Shown here: piece by piece, positions 17,794-28,794 of the stretch
How positions within the stretch are numbered: the stretch's first letter is position 1
Layout: each line of letters begins with the position of its first letter
Source: Acidobacteriota bacterium
GTDB taxonomy: Bacteria; Acidobacteriota; Terriglobia; Terriglobales; Acidobacteriaceae
Direction of reading: 5' to 3'
Length of the DNA stretch: 64,000 bases
Assembly: GCA_003225175.1 (NCBI GenBank)
Contig: QIBA01000036.1
Location: 107,919-171,918, forward strand
Notes under the pieces: generated by a model
The model's database searches: none
What the model saw: only the letters and a program-made list of their open reading frames with translations
Told to the model about the DNA's origin: nothing
Translations under genes and position numbers: made by a program

Positions 17794-17934
17794 ATGAAGA
17801 TTATCGAGATCAGCGAAGTAGCTCCGACAAGTCACTCCAATTTAAGACTGGTTGAGACCGCCGAGGTGGCCCCGACCTGTCACAACGGCCTAAAGCTGGT
17901 TGAGAGCACTGAGGTCGCTCCCACCTGCCACTGA
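17794..17934 (+). CDS. Putative RiPP precursor peptide with three EVAPT(S/C)H repeats
   Basis: 46 residues, with AAGGAG 7 nt before the ATG. After the start MKIIEIS the peptide is a 16-residue repeat: EVAPTSHSNLRLVETA (8-23), EVAPTCHNGLKLVEST (24-39), EVAPTCH (40-46, C-terminal). The flank (K/R)L(I/V)E before each EVAPT is also kept (IIEIS, LVETA, LVEST). Cys30-His and Cys45-His are the likely modified residues; the first copy has Ser. There is no signal peptide and no long separate leader. Directly followed by a hairpin, then a DUF692-type oxidase and its likely partner, the usual layout of Cys-modifying MNIO pathways. I do not recognise a named precursor family. Confidence 0.8.
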   Translation: MKIIEISEVAPTSHSNLRLVETAEVAPTCHNGLKLVESTEVAPTCH

Positions 17935-17946
17935 TTGAGCGCATGC

Positions 17947-17985
17947 TAGAGACGCTGTCCGCCGTGGCGGCGGACTGCGTCTCTA
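17947..17985 (+). promoter_or_regulatory. Strong hairpin between precursor and oxidase genes
   Basis: TAGAGACGCTGTCCGCC (17947-17963) pairs with 17969-17985 over 17 positions with one T-T mismatch and a 5-nt loop. There is no T-run, so it may be a partial terminator or a 3' stabiliser that keeps precursor mRNA above enzyme mRNA. Its outer arms TAGAGACGC/GCGTCTCTA are shared with the dispersed palindrome family at 28674, 30270 and 49613. Confidence 0.75.
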
Positions 17986-18000
17986 GGTTGCTGAGTGCAC

Positions 18001-18828
18001 ATGCCACAAATTCCTCAAAACCGGCTCTCGATCGGCACCTTCTACAATCCACATCTTGCGCAATTTACGCTGGATCATCTTGAGCTAATCGATCATCTTT
18101 CGATGGCAGATCCGCCGGCTGCGGAGGATGAATTCTTTCCGGAAATTCAGCGACAATTCCCGCTCCTGCTGCACGACTATCTAGGACAGCTTTCCGATCC
18201 GCTCAGCGAATTTGCACTCGCGCGCGCGCGTGAGCTGCAGCAGCGCTACCAGGGCCCATGGATTGCCGAGCACTTCCAATGTCTGCACACGGAGGAGCGA
18301 GCGCGATCGCTCGATTATGTTTTTCCTCCGCTCTATACAGAAGAATTTCTGCAGCGTTTTTGCGAAAACGCTTTCATCCTGCGCGACGCAGTCAGCGCGC
18401 CTCTCGTGATGGAAAACATTCCCGGTTTCTTTTCGGTGCGGCGCGCGCAGATGAGCGAGGCTGAATTTCTGCGGCGATTCTTTGAACAAACCGGTTGTGG
18501 ATTCCTTATCGACGTACCGCACACATGGCTGGCCGCCAACTATCGGGGCGCGGATCCTCGACAATATCTAGAAGATTTCCCTCTGGATCGTGTGGTTGAG
18601 ATTCACGTCGCTGGCGTCGAGTACAACAGTGACTTGCAGGGCCCGTGGATTGCGCCGACTCCGCCAACAGATGAGATTCTCGACGTTGCGTGCTGGGTCG
18701 CCGAGCGTGCCCCCGATTTGCGTGCTGTGACCGTCGACGTCTTCTCTCCAACGGTAACTGCCGCTCAACTTGAGGACAGCATGTGTCGCACGCGGGCTGC
18801 CTTCACTACGACTGCCGCAGCGAGCTAA
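18001..18828 (+). CDS. DUF692 / multinuclear non-heme iron oxidase (MNIO) family enzyme
   Basis: 275 residues, TIM-barrel MNIO type. Family landmarks in order: LLLHDYLGQLS, WIAEHFQCLH (usual SEHLSW), LVMENIPGFF (usual ENPSSY), CGFLIDVPHTWLAANY (usual LLLDLNNVYV) and VVEIHVAGVEYN (usual EIHLAGH). Relatives such as MbnB and TglH oxidise Cys in a peptide using Fe. Two usual late ligand motifs are changed: the His of LAGH is Val, and the DTHG segment is replaced by WIAPTPPTD. The ATG at 18001 is chosen; a GTG two codons earlier is possible. The likely substrate is the 46-residue peptide 66 bp upstream. The specific reaction is inferred, not known. Confidence 0.8.
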   Translation: MPQIPQNRLSIGTFYNPHLAQFTLDHLELIDHLSMADPPAAEDEFFPEIQRQFPLLLHDYLGQLSDPLSEFALARARELQQRYQGPWIAEHFQCLHTEERARSLDYVFPPLYTEEFLQRFCENAFILRDAVSAPLVMENIPGFFSVRRAQMSEAEFLRRFFEQTGCGFLIDVPHTWLAANYRGADPRQYLEDFPLDRVVEIHVAGVEYNSDLQGPWIAPTPPTDEILDVACWVAERAPDLRAVTVDVFSPTVTAAQLEDSMCRTRAAFTTTAAAS

Positions 18829-18830
18829 TC

Positions 18831-19598
18831 ATGTCTTCGACGCAGCGTGGATTCGGTCAATCGTCGGATCGCCATCTTCAGGATCAGGTTATCCACTATC
18901 TGACCGATGCCGGCTTGCGATCTGGCAGCAACGATGTCGATTTCCTGGATGCGAACGAAGCCGAGCGCGCAGAACGCTTCTCGCGCTTTCTCGCGCGACG
19001 GTATTACCGCGATCGTCTTCATCGGGGATTTCGGTACTCGGCACGTTTGCTCGGATCCGAACACGCCCCGGCAAACCTCATGGAAACTCCAGCTTTTGAT
19101 CTCATCCTGAAGAGCTGTGTTTTAGGATCGCTCGTCACAGCGAGAGCGGTCGGTGACCTTGTGCTCTCGGAATTCGAAGGAAAACGATCCGAGGGTTGGT
19201 GGACCGAGCTGCTGCAATACGAGTTCGCATTCTTTGTACAGCTTGCTGCTTCTGAACCGACTCCGGCGAGCAGCTTTCCGCAGCGCAGCCTGTCAACTGT
19301 GATTCGCGAATTTCAGTTTTCTCTTCCCGAGATATTTGAGAGTCTGAGGAAAAGACGGGTTCCAGAAATTACGCGACTCGTCTCAACGACGCTGCTGTTT
19401 TCGAGAACTCATCATGGCACAATCTATGTCGTCCAGCTCGATGCCCTCGCGTGCGCAGTGATGCATGCGGTAAATGGATCTCGTCAGCCTGCGGAGATCG
19501 CCGAGTGTGCTGGTGCCTCACAAGCGGAAACAAACCGAATCCTTGAAGATCTTGTGAGCATCGGTGCAGTGTTGCCTCGTCTCAATAAGGCAGCTTGA
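18831..19598 (+). CDS. Probable MNIO partner protein with C-terminal winged-helix-like domain
   Basis: 255 residues, starting 2 nt after the oxidase stop, so translation is coupled. The N-terminal ~170 residues are helical and rich in Arg and aromatics (RFSRFLARRYYRDRL, FRYSARLL, GWWTELLQYEFAFFVQL), in the style of the helical part of MNIO partner proteins such as DUF2063 members. The last ~70 residues (LDALACAVMHAVNGSRQPAE, then ILEDLVSIGAVLPRL) look like a winged-helix or PqqD-like peptide-binding fold. The partner role rests on position and shape. An in-frame upstream start at 18783 would overlap the oxidase and is less likely. Confidence 0.65.
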   Translation: MSSTQRGFGQSSDRHLQDQVIHYLTDAGLRSGSNDVDFLDANEAERAERFSRFLARRYYRDRLHRGFRYSARLLGSEHAPANLMETPAFDLILKSCVLGSLVTARAVGDLVLSEFEGKRSEGWWTELLQYEFAFFVQLAASEPTPASSFPQRSLSTVIREFQFSLPEIFESLRKRRVPEITRLVSTTLLFSRTHHGTIYVVQLDALACAVMHAVNGSRQPAEIAECAGASQAETNRILEDLVSIGAVLPRLNKAA

Positions 19599-19690
19599 AC
19601 ACGACCCAAACCTGCACGACAACTCTGCGATTGATTTATCATCGCCGGTTGGCCTTCGCGGGCTGAACTTGTTAAATAAAGGAGAAAGCC

Positions 19691-20293
19691 GTGGCGCACT
19701 CACTTCCGCCGCTTCCATACGACTATTCCGCGCTGGAGCCTACCATAGACGCCCAAACCATGACTCTGCATCACGATAAACATCATGCCGCTTACGTGAA
19801 CAATTTGAACGCTGCGCTGGAGAAACATCCGCACCTTGGCAACAAGAGTATTGAAGATTTACTGCGCGACATCAACAGTCTTCCTGAAGATATTCGCGCC
19901 GCTGTTCGCAACAATGCCGGTGGACACATGAATCACACGATGTTCTGGCAGATCATGAAGCAGAAAGGCGGAGGTCCTCCTACAGGCCGCATTGGCGAGG
20001 AGATCAAGAAAACATTCGGCAGTTTTGAAGACTTCCAAAAGCAATTTAATGACGCCGGAGTTAAGCGCTTTGGCAGCGGATGGGTGTGGCTGGTACGCAG
20101 TAAAGCCGGGAAGCTGGAAATCATTTCCACGGCCAATCAGGATAATCCCATTGTGGATGGTCATCATGCCATTATGGGAAATGACGTCTGGGAGCACGCG
20201 TATTACTTAAAGTATCAGAACCGGCGTCCCGACTACTTGGCAGCCTGGTGGAACGTCGTGAATTGGGATGGAGTTAACCAGCGATTTAAGTAA
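19691..20293 (+). CDS. Superoxide dismutase (Fe/Mn family)
   Basis: 200 residues with no signal peptide, so cytoplasmic. It converts superoxide to oxygen and hydrogen peroxide. Metal ligands lie in [27 protein letters not shown] and [15 protein letters not shown] (Asp and His). GSGWVWLV is the family core segment. The start is GTG at 19691, preceded by AAAGGAGAAAGCC. Whether it uses Fe or Mn cannot be settled by eye. A clear terminator follows. Confidence 0.95.
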   Translation: MAHSLPPLPYDYSALEPTIDAQTMTLHHDKHHAAYVNNLNAALEKHPHLGNKSIEDLLRDINSLPEDIRAAVRNNAGGHMNHTMFWQIMKQKGGGPPTGRIGEEIKKTFGSFEDFQKQFNDAGVKRFGSGWVWLVRSKAGKLEIISTANQDNPIVDGHHAIMGNDVWEHAYYLKYQNRRPDYLAAWWNVVNWDGVNQRFK

Positions 20294-20317
20294 GACTGCA
20301 GCCTTCTCTGAAAGCAT

Positions 20318-20346
20318 AAAGGCCGCTCAGCTTGTGAGCGGCCTTT
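20318..20346 (+). terminator. Intrinsic terminator of the superoxide dismutase gene
   Basis: AAAGGCCGCTCA (20318-20329) pairs perfectly with TGAGCGGCCTTT (20335-20346); the loop is 5 nt, and a further C/T stretch follows. It is 25 bp after the stop. Confidence 0.85.
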
Positions 20347-20711
20347 TCCTCTGTACCCCTGTTTTATCTTCTGAATTCGCTCCTTGGCTGGCTCAGTGCA
20401 ATCAACTCACCCAGGAGAATCTGGCTCCATGTCCTTACCCACGAATACATGAGTCTGCGCGCTTGTCTGATCATCTGCATGATGAACGTTACCCCGAAGA
20501 CATTGGAAGTGTTGATGATTCGTTGATTCGGATGAGAGTTGGCACCAGCGAGTTACCAAGTCACTCAATCGTAGGCATGAAAATTGAAAGCTGCTGTTAC
20601 AAGTTCGTAACGGACGAAATGTGATTTCGATCAAGAGCTCTCGATTGCTTGCATTTAGCGCATGCAAGACGAGCTGCTGGCACAGGAGTTTGTTTGCTTG
20701 CATGTTCGGCT
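20347..20711. other. Gene-free stretch, nothing recognised
   Basis: Short open frames are present on both strands, but none has a ribosome-binding site or a protein-like composition. The only structure seen is a 7-bp stem, CTTGCAT/ATGCAAG, near 20648-20668. Confidence 0.5.
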
Positions 20712-22136
20712 TTACTGTTTCTCGAAATTCGTCTGCACGAACGACATCGCCTCCTCGCGAGTGTGCAACACTCCTTCAAGTTGAGCATCCTCAACCGCCT
20801 GCAGCACGGTGCGAAATTGCGGGCCGGGCTTCCAGCCCTGCTCAATTAGATCCAGCCCTGTGATGAGTGGTCTCGGCCGGATCTCTTCCTCTGGCGTGTT
20901 CTCCAGCTTCTCCCGCACAAACTCGTATAACGAGAGGTCGCAGTGGCTGGCTGAACAATCTAGGCGATGGAGTTCCAGGTGCTCTTCGAAATGAGGCAAC
21001 CGAATGAATCGCTTAAGCGTAGACTCTTTCATCTTCGCTACGTCAGCGAAGCGCATATGGTTCGCAACCAGTGCGCTCACCTGCTCGGTGACTTCGTTCG
21101 GGAATCGCAAGCGCCTGCAGATCTCTACCGCCATCCGGGTTCCCACTTCGGCATGCTGATCGAAACGAATGCGATCCGGTGCGACGCGAAACGTAGGCGG
21201 TTTGCCGATATCGTGCAGCAGCACTCCCCAGGCCAGAGACTTCGAGCAACCATTCTCTACGCCCTCCAGAAGTATCAACGTATGAATCCAGACATCTCCC
21301 TCAGGGTGATACTGTGGCGGCTGCTCCACACCTTTAAGGGCGCTTACCTCAGGCAATACTTCCACGAGGAGCCCGGTCGCATCGAGCAGCTCAAAGCAGC
21401 GGCGTGCGTGGCCTTCAGTGAGCATCTTATCCAGTTCGTCGCGAATGCGCTCACGACTTACTTGATAAATCCCCCGCGCTAACTCCTGAATAGCCGTCAT
21501 CGTGCTCGGTTCGATCTCGTAGCCGAGACGGGCAGCAAATCTTACCGCGCGCATCATTCGCAGCTTGTCCTCACGAAAGCGTTGGCGAGGATCGCCGATC
21601 GTGCGGATGATCTTACGTTCCAAATCGGAACGTCCGCCAACGTAATCGATAACCTCGCTGCTTAAGGGATCCAGCAACAGACCATTGATAGTGAAGTCTC
21701 TGCGCTGCACGTCCTCGCGCGCAGTCTCGGAGTATCGAACTGCGTCCGGATGGCGACCATCGCTGTATCCAACGTCGCTCCGGTAAGTCGCCACCTCGAT
21801 GTGGATCGGGTTGCTTTCGGCATGATCAGCGCCGACGACAACCAGGACAACTCCAAACTGAGCTCCAACCCCGATAGTGTTCGGAAAGAGTGCCATCACC
21901 TGCTCAGGATGGGCGCTCGTAGTAATGTCGTAGTCCTGAGGAGGAAGGCCAAGCAGCAGATCGCGCACGCACCCGCCAACAAAGTACGCACTATTGCCAC
22001 GAGCACGGAGCTGCCGTACAACCCCAAGGGCCGAGGCTTTCGCTGACTCGGCTCGTCCCTGCAAAGCGGAATGTGTCGACGTTTTCACGATTAGACGATT
22101 ATCAACTCTGCTTTCGCAGCTCCTGCCCTTTATCAT
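20712..22136 (-). CDS. cca: tRNA nucleotidyltransferase / poly(A) polymerase family protein
   Basis: About 450-474 residues. It adds or repairs the 3' CCA of tRNA, or is its poly(A) relative. Nucleotidyltransferase head: YFVGGCVRDLLLG and the metal pair in QDYDITT. Then RRDFTINGLLLDP, the RNA-binding segment DPRQRFREDKLRMMRAVRFA, and an HD domain (VLLHDIGKPP). Conserved sequence begins near residue 34. The ATG at 22136 is only 12 bp from the divergent tsaD start and has no ribosome-binding site; GTG at 22088 is an equally good start. CCA versus A-only specificity cannot be read here. Confidence 0.88.
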   Translation of the reverse strand: MIKGRSCESRVDNRLIVKTSTHSALQGRAESAKASALGVVRQLRARGNSAYFVGGCVRDLLLGLPPQDYDITTSAHPEQVMALFPNTIGVGAQFGVVLVVVGADHAESNPIHIEVATYRSDVGYSDGRHPDAVRYSETAREDVQRRDFTINGLLLDPLSSEVIDYVGGRSDLERKIIRTIGDPRQRFREDKLRMMRAVRFAARLGYEIEPSTMTAIQELARGIYQVSRERIRDELDKMLTEGHARRCFELLDATGLLVEVLPEVSALKGVEQPPQYHPEGDVWIHTLILLEGVENGCSKSLAWGVLLHDIGKPPTFRVAPDRIRFDQHAEVGTRMAVEICRRLRFPNEVTEQVSALVANHMRFADVAKMKESTLKRFIRLPHFEEHLELHRLDCSASHCDLSLYEFVREKLENTPEEEIRPRPLITGLDLIEQGWKPGPQFRTVLQAVEDAQLEGVLHTREEAMSFVQTNFEKQ

Positions 22137-22148
22137 AAGGAATCGACG

Positions 22149-23285
22149 ATGCTAATCCTTGGAATTGAGAGCTCGTGCGACGAAACTGCCGCGGCCATCG
22201 TGCGCGATGGCGAGCAAGTGCTCTCAAACGTAGTTGCCTCGCAGATCGCAACTCACATGCCTTATGGTGGAGTAGTGCCGGAACTCGCCTCGCGCGAGCA
22301 CCTACGCGCGATCGTTCCGGTCGTGCGCGAGGCGCTGAGCCGTGCCGAAATCAGACTAGATCAGGTAGATGCCCTCGCCGTAACCCAGGGTCCGGGATTG
22401 GCGGGATCGCTTCTGGTAGGTATCACGTACGCCAAAGCGCTTTCATTTGCGCTCTCGAAACCAGTGATAGCCGTCAATCACCTCGAAGGACACATCCATG
22501 CTGTTCTGCTCGAGCATCGGCAGAGCACTACCAGAGACCTCTCTCTGCCGGCGCTTGCGCTTGTGGTCTCTGGCGGACACACGCACCTATATGCAGTCCA
22601 TCGTTCCAAAGCGGGAACTTGGCAATATCGCAGCGTCGGCCACACGCTGGACGACGCAGCAGGGGAGGCGTTCGACAAAGTGGCAAAGCTCCTCGCACTG
22701 AGCTATCCCGGCGGACCAATCATCGAGGCATTAGCGAAGCACGGAAACCCTTGCGCGATAGCGATGCCCCAATCGCAAATCAAAGCCCAGGAGAAGCGCA
22801 GGGTTCGCGGAGAAGATCAAACGCAGCGGTATGACTTCTCTTTCAGCGGCATAAAGACGGCCGTCCTACGTTTTGTAGAAATGCACGCGATGCAGGCCTC
22901 AATCGAGAAGCGCGCTCGGGCGCTCGCGAAGGCTTCTACTCCGCGGCCCGAAGACTTTCTGCCGCACCTCGATCAGCTCACGCTGGACCTGATTGCGTCC
23001 TTTCAGGATGCGGTCATCAGGGATTTGGTTGGGAAAACTCTGCGAGCGGCTGAGGACATGGAAGTGGAATCTCTCATCGTGAGCGGCGGTGTCGCTTCAA
23101 ACGAAACCCTGCGAACGGAATTCGTCAAACGCGGGGAGGCAGAGGGCATCAGTGTTTTCTTTCCATCCCCTGTGCTTTCAACCGACAATGCGGCGATGAT
23201 CGCAGCCGCTGCCTATCCGAAACTACTGGCGCACGAGTTTGCGGCGGAACACTTCTCAGCACAGGCGTCCCTTGCCCTCGGATAA
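22149..23285 (+). CDS. tsaD: tRNA threonylcarbamoyladenosine synthase subunit TsaD
   Basis: 378 residues, slightly longer than usual because of an insert around residues 215-230 and 255-280. TsaD transfers the threonylcarbamoyl group to A37 of ANN-decoding tRNAs. Motifs: LGIESSCDETAAAIV, PYGGVVPELASREH, iron-site NHLEGHIHA (HxxxH), VSGGHTHLY and late VSGGVASNETLR with a final Asp in STDNAAMIA. The start ATG 22149 follows AAGGAATCGACG. Confidence 0.96.
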   Translation: MLILGIESSCDETAAAIVRDGEQVLSNVVASQIATHMPYGGVVPELASREHLRAIVPVVREALSRAEIRLDQVDALAVTQGPGLAGSLLVGITYAKALSFALSKPVIAVNHLEGHIHAVLLEHRQSTTRDLSLPALALVVSGGHTHLYAVHRSKAGTWQYRSVGHTLDDAAGEAFDKVAKLLALSYPGGPIIEALAKHGNPCAIAMPQSQIKAQEKRRVRGEDQTQRYDFSFSGIKTAVLRFVEMHAMQASIEKRARALAKASTPRPEDFLPHLDQLTLDLIASFQDAVIRDLVGKTLRAAEDMEVESLIVSGGVASNETLRTEFVKRGEAEGISVFFPSPVLSTDNAAMIAAAAYPKLLAHEFAAEHFSAQASLALG

Positions 23286-23331
23286 TCAGCCAATCGCCGT
23301 CACAATATCGCATGATAGATTAAAAAATTCG

Positions 23332-24483
23332 ATGACGACCCGCAGACCGCGGTTTAAGATCCAAAAAGCGCAGAAGATAGCCGCGGCACTGCTGATGCTC
23401 TTTATCATTCAATGTCTGTGGCTCGTCTCGCACTTACCGCTCACGATGTCGGAAACGCGCAGTGCCCTGGCCGGACAATCGCTGTGGTCTTCTCAACAGC
23501 TTGCAGGTAGCAGTTCCCCTCTGATTCCCGGCGATAGCATTCTGGAACTACGATGTGCTGGCTTGCTCCCGTGGCTTGCGAAGAACTGGGCTGGAAACAA
23601 AAAGGCATTCAGCATCTATGCCGCTCCCAATCGTTGGCTCGTGAGAATGCCGTTCGTGGTATTTGGCACATGGCTCGGGGCTGCTTTGTGGTGGGTGGCG
23701 CGCCGCATTTTTGGCAATGAAGGCGGTTATGTGGCCCTCGGTCTCTACTGCACTAGTGCAGCGATGTTGCTGGCGAGTGCGACAGTGAACTCGGGAATTC
23801 TCGCGGCGTGGGGACTCTTCGGACTCGTTTATACGGCGATCGGGGTGGCTCATACGCTGTACGCGCCACCACGGAAATGGCGGCCGCGAATTGTACTCTT
23901 CGGCCTCGCGATCGGATTAACCGCCGCCGCGAACGTAAGCGCAGCGCTTGCAGGCTTGGCGTTTGCCGCCGTATTCATGCTCTATCTGGCTCCTGGGCGA
24001 AGAATAGCAACCCTCGGGATTCTCGTAGTGAGCAGCTTCATTGGAGCGGTTGTTTTTCTGTTGTGTTTCGGGCTTAACAGTCAAGATTTCTCGGCCGCTG
24101 CTCTTCTCCCAAACCGGGAATATATCCGTTTGACGACAGCGAGGATGACCTCGCTCTTCGCCGTCCCGGGGGGCACCCTTGAGATCCTCGCTTTTGTAAG
24201 CTGCGTTTTTGTATTTGTGGTTTGGAGGCGCGCACGATATTTTGGGAATGCGTCTGCTCTCATAGTCAGCCTGCTGATTCCTTGGTGGCCGGGACAATTC
24301 GCCGCTGGCAGTTCCGGTATCTGGGCGATCCCATTTTTGCTTATTTTTGTCGGTGGAATCTATGCGGACCTGCTTGGGCCGCACTTCTGCGCTACACGGT
24401 TTCGTCGGCACGTAGCTGTAACCGCGATTTTCCTGATCGCAGCAAGCGCGGTATTCAGCCTCATGGTGGTCACAGGCGCATAG
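23332..24483 (+). CDS. Polytopic membrane protein, GT-C glycosyltransferase-like
   Basis: 383 residues with about nine membrane helices. The N-terminal loop LPLTMSETRSALAGQSLW resembles the first periplasmic loop of ArnT/PMT-type glycosyltransferases, where acidic residues bind the lipid-linked donor. APNRWLVRMPFVVFGTWLG and the following helices fit the same fold. It is shorter than full ArnT enzymes and lacks their soluble C-terminal domain. The ATG 23332 is chosen because the open frame further upstream overlaps tsaD. Function is inferred weakly. Confidence 0.6.
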   Translation: MTTRRPRFKIQKAQKIAAALLMLFIIQCLWLVSHLPLTMSETRSALAGQSLWSSQQLAGSSSPLIPGDSILELRCAGLLPWLAKNWAGNKKAFSIYAAPNRWLVRMPFVVFGTWLGAALWWVARRIFGNEGGYVALGLYCTSAAMLLASATVNSGILAAWGLFGLVYTAIGVAHTLYAPPRKWRPRIVLFGLAIGLTAAANVSAALAGLAFAAVFMLYLAPGRRIATLGILVVSSFIGAVVFLLCFGLNSQDFSAAALLPNREYIRLTTARMTSLFAVPGGTLEILAFVSCVFVFVVWRRARYFGNASALIVSLLIPWWPGQFAAGSSGIWAIPFLLIFVGGIYADLLGPHFCATRFRRHVAVTAIFLIAASAVFSLMVVTGA

Positions 24484-24495
24484 CTGGAATAGAAA

Positions 24496-24519
24496 AGGCC
24501 GTTCCTGACGGAACGGCCT
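24496..24519 (-). terminator. Intrinsic terminator between convergent genes
   Basis: AGGCCGTTCC (24496-24505) pairs perfectly with GGAACGGCCT (24510-24519) around a 4-nt loop. On the minus strand it is followed by TTTTCT, so it serves mainly the minus-strand membrane protein gene ending at 24543. Confidence 0.8.
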
Positions 24520-24542
24520 CTCTGATGACAATCTCAGGACCT

Positions 24543-25427
24543 CTAAACGACGCGCTGCTGGCGACGTTCGACCAGCATCTCTTTCTGCATAACCTGCTCA
24601 ACCATGCGCTCAACGCTCGGCATGAATGGTTCCGTCGGCATGTTGAGTGCGACGCGCCCACCGCTGTGTCCCAGTGCAAGTGCAACTTCGTTCCACCGTA
24701 ACAGCGGTGAAGTGACCGGAATATGCAGCGATTCGGGAGCAGGCTCCGGTTGCACGAGATAACCCACCCAAACCAGAAGCGACACAAAGTAAACGACTGG
24801 AGGCAACTGGCCCCACATGTGGAGCTTACTCACGTGAGAAGTAGCGGCAGCACTGTAAACAATCAATTGGAAGAAGGCGTCAATGCCGAACCCGAGTGCA
24901 AACCCGAATATCCGGTTCTTTCTCGACATGCCGAGGTGCTGAGATCCCATGAATAGGAACAGGAGCAGAGCGCACTCCATCAGACGCACAATCTTCTCGA
25001 AGTCGTAGATGCCGACAATCAGCCAGTTGAATTTGATCGGCTGGGAGGCAGGTGTGGTGACAAATACCAGGAATCCAACCAACAAGATGGAAGCTGCGGC
25101 CCACTTGAAAACGACCTTAGCGAGATCCTGTAAACCGGCGAACGGTTTAAAGGCAGCGCAGAAGATCTCGTACAGAACTGCGATCTTGAACATATCCGCC
25201 ATTGCTGTACCAACCCAGTAACTCGCGTAATACGTCCACGATTGCTGCGAAGAATAGTGGTAGCAGAGAAAAAGGACACCGTTCTTAATTACTTGGAATG
25301 CCAGGAACGATGCGAAGAACCTGAATTGGTTCAACAGGTTGCGTCGATAGAGCGCAAAAATGCACAAGGACTGCAGGATTGGAGCGGCAGCCCAGATCAA
25401 GATCGACTGAAGCGAGAGGGCGGGCAT
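24543..25427 (-). CDS. Seven-helix membrane protein of unknown function
   Basis: 294 residues. About seven hydrophobic helices cover residues 5-225 (first ILIWAAAPILQSLCIFALY). A cytoplasmic tail of ~65 residues ends in RMVEQVMQKEMLVERRQQRV. I do not recognise a family with a known role. It has its own terminator and a tiny exported-peptide gene 88 bp upstream on the same strand. Confidence 0.75.
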   Translation of the reverse strand: MPALSLQSILIWAAAPILQSLCIFALYRRNLLNQFRFFASFLAFQVIKNGVLFLCYHYSSQQSWTYYASYWVGTAMADMFKIAVLYEIFCAAFKPFAGLQDLAKVVFKWAAASILLVGFLVFVTTPASQPIKFNWLIVGIYDFEKIVRLMECALLLFLFMGSQHLGMSRKNRIFGFALGFGIDAFFQLIVYSAAATSHVSKLHMWGQLPPVVYFVSLLVWVGYLVQPEPAPESLHIPVTSPLLRWNEVALALGHSGGRVALNMPTEPFMPSVERMVEQVMQKEMLVERRQQRVV

Positions 25428-25515
25428 AGGTCACCTGTTCGCGAGGAGGATAGCCTTTCACCCGCCCTACATCAAGCCAAATTCTTGTCTGTTAGTAACC
25501 AGTACCTACTAGTTA

Positions 25516-25662
25516 CTAGTTGAGGGCGCAAACGCCCGGAGGGCACATCGGAACGGGTTCAGCGCCACTTCCCAGCTGGCTCTTCGTGTTGTTCGTGGAA
25601 GCAGCAGCCACAGCAGCGGCCATAACGATAGTGGCGAACAGCAGACGGAGCGACTTTTTCAT
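25516..25662 (-). CDS. Tiny exported peptide with a Cys pair
   Basis: 48 residues, too short for most gene callers. The ATG at 25662 follows TTAGGGAGATTCCC. A clear signal peptide (KKSLRLLFATIVMAAAVAAA) is followed by a short mature part, STNNTKSQLGSGAEPVP and MCPPGVCALN, ending in a CxxxxC pair that could form a disulphide or bind a metal. It is on the same strand as the seven-helix protein downstream. No known family. Confidence 0.6.
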   Translation of the reverse strand: MKKSLRLLFATIVMAAAVAAASTNNTKSQLGSGAEPVPMCPPGVCALN

Positions 25663-28663
<3,001 letters not shown>

Positions 28664-28673
28664 GTCTTACGTT

Positions 28674-28708
28674 GCAGCGTAGAGACGCAGCATGCGTCTC
28701 TACGCTGC
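28674..28708. repeat. Palindrome of the TAGAGACGC family
   Basis: GCAGCGTAGAGACGCA (28674-28689) pairs perfectly over 16 bp with TGCGTCTCTACGCTGC (28693-28708); the loop is GCA. It sits 11 bp after the gyrB stop. There is no T-run, so it is more likely a repetitive extragenic palindrome than a plain terminator. Confidence 0.8.
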
Positions 28709-28733
28709 GCATAACACCACACTGCCGCGCGAA

Positions 28734-28763
28734 TTGACCTTCCCTCGCAATCATCCCTAGAAT
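28734..28763 (+). promoter_or_regulatory. Candidate sigma-70 promoter of cysS
   Basis: TTGACC (28734-28739) and TAGAAT (28758-28763) are separated by 18 bp. The cysS ATG is 31 bp downstream. It follows the gyrB 3' palindrome, which supports separate transcription of cysS. Confidence 0.65.
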
Positions 28764-28794
28764 CGAAGATTCTGTCTCAGCCTCCATCTCACGC

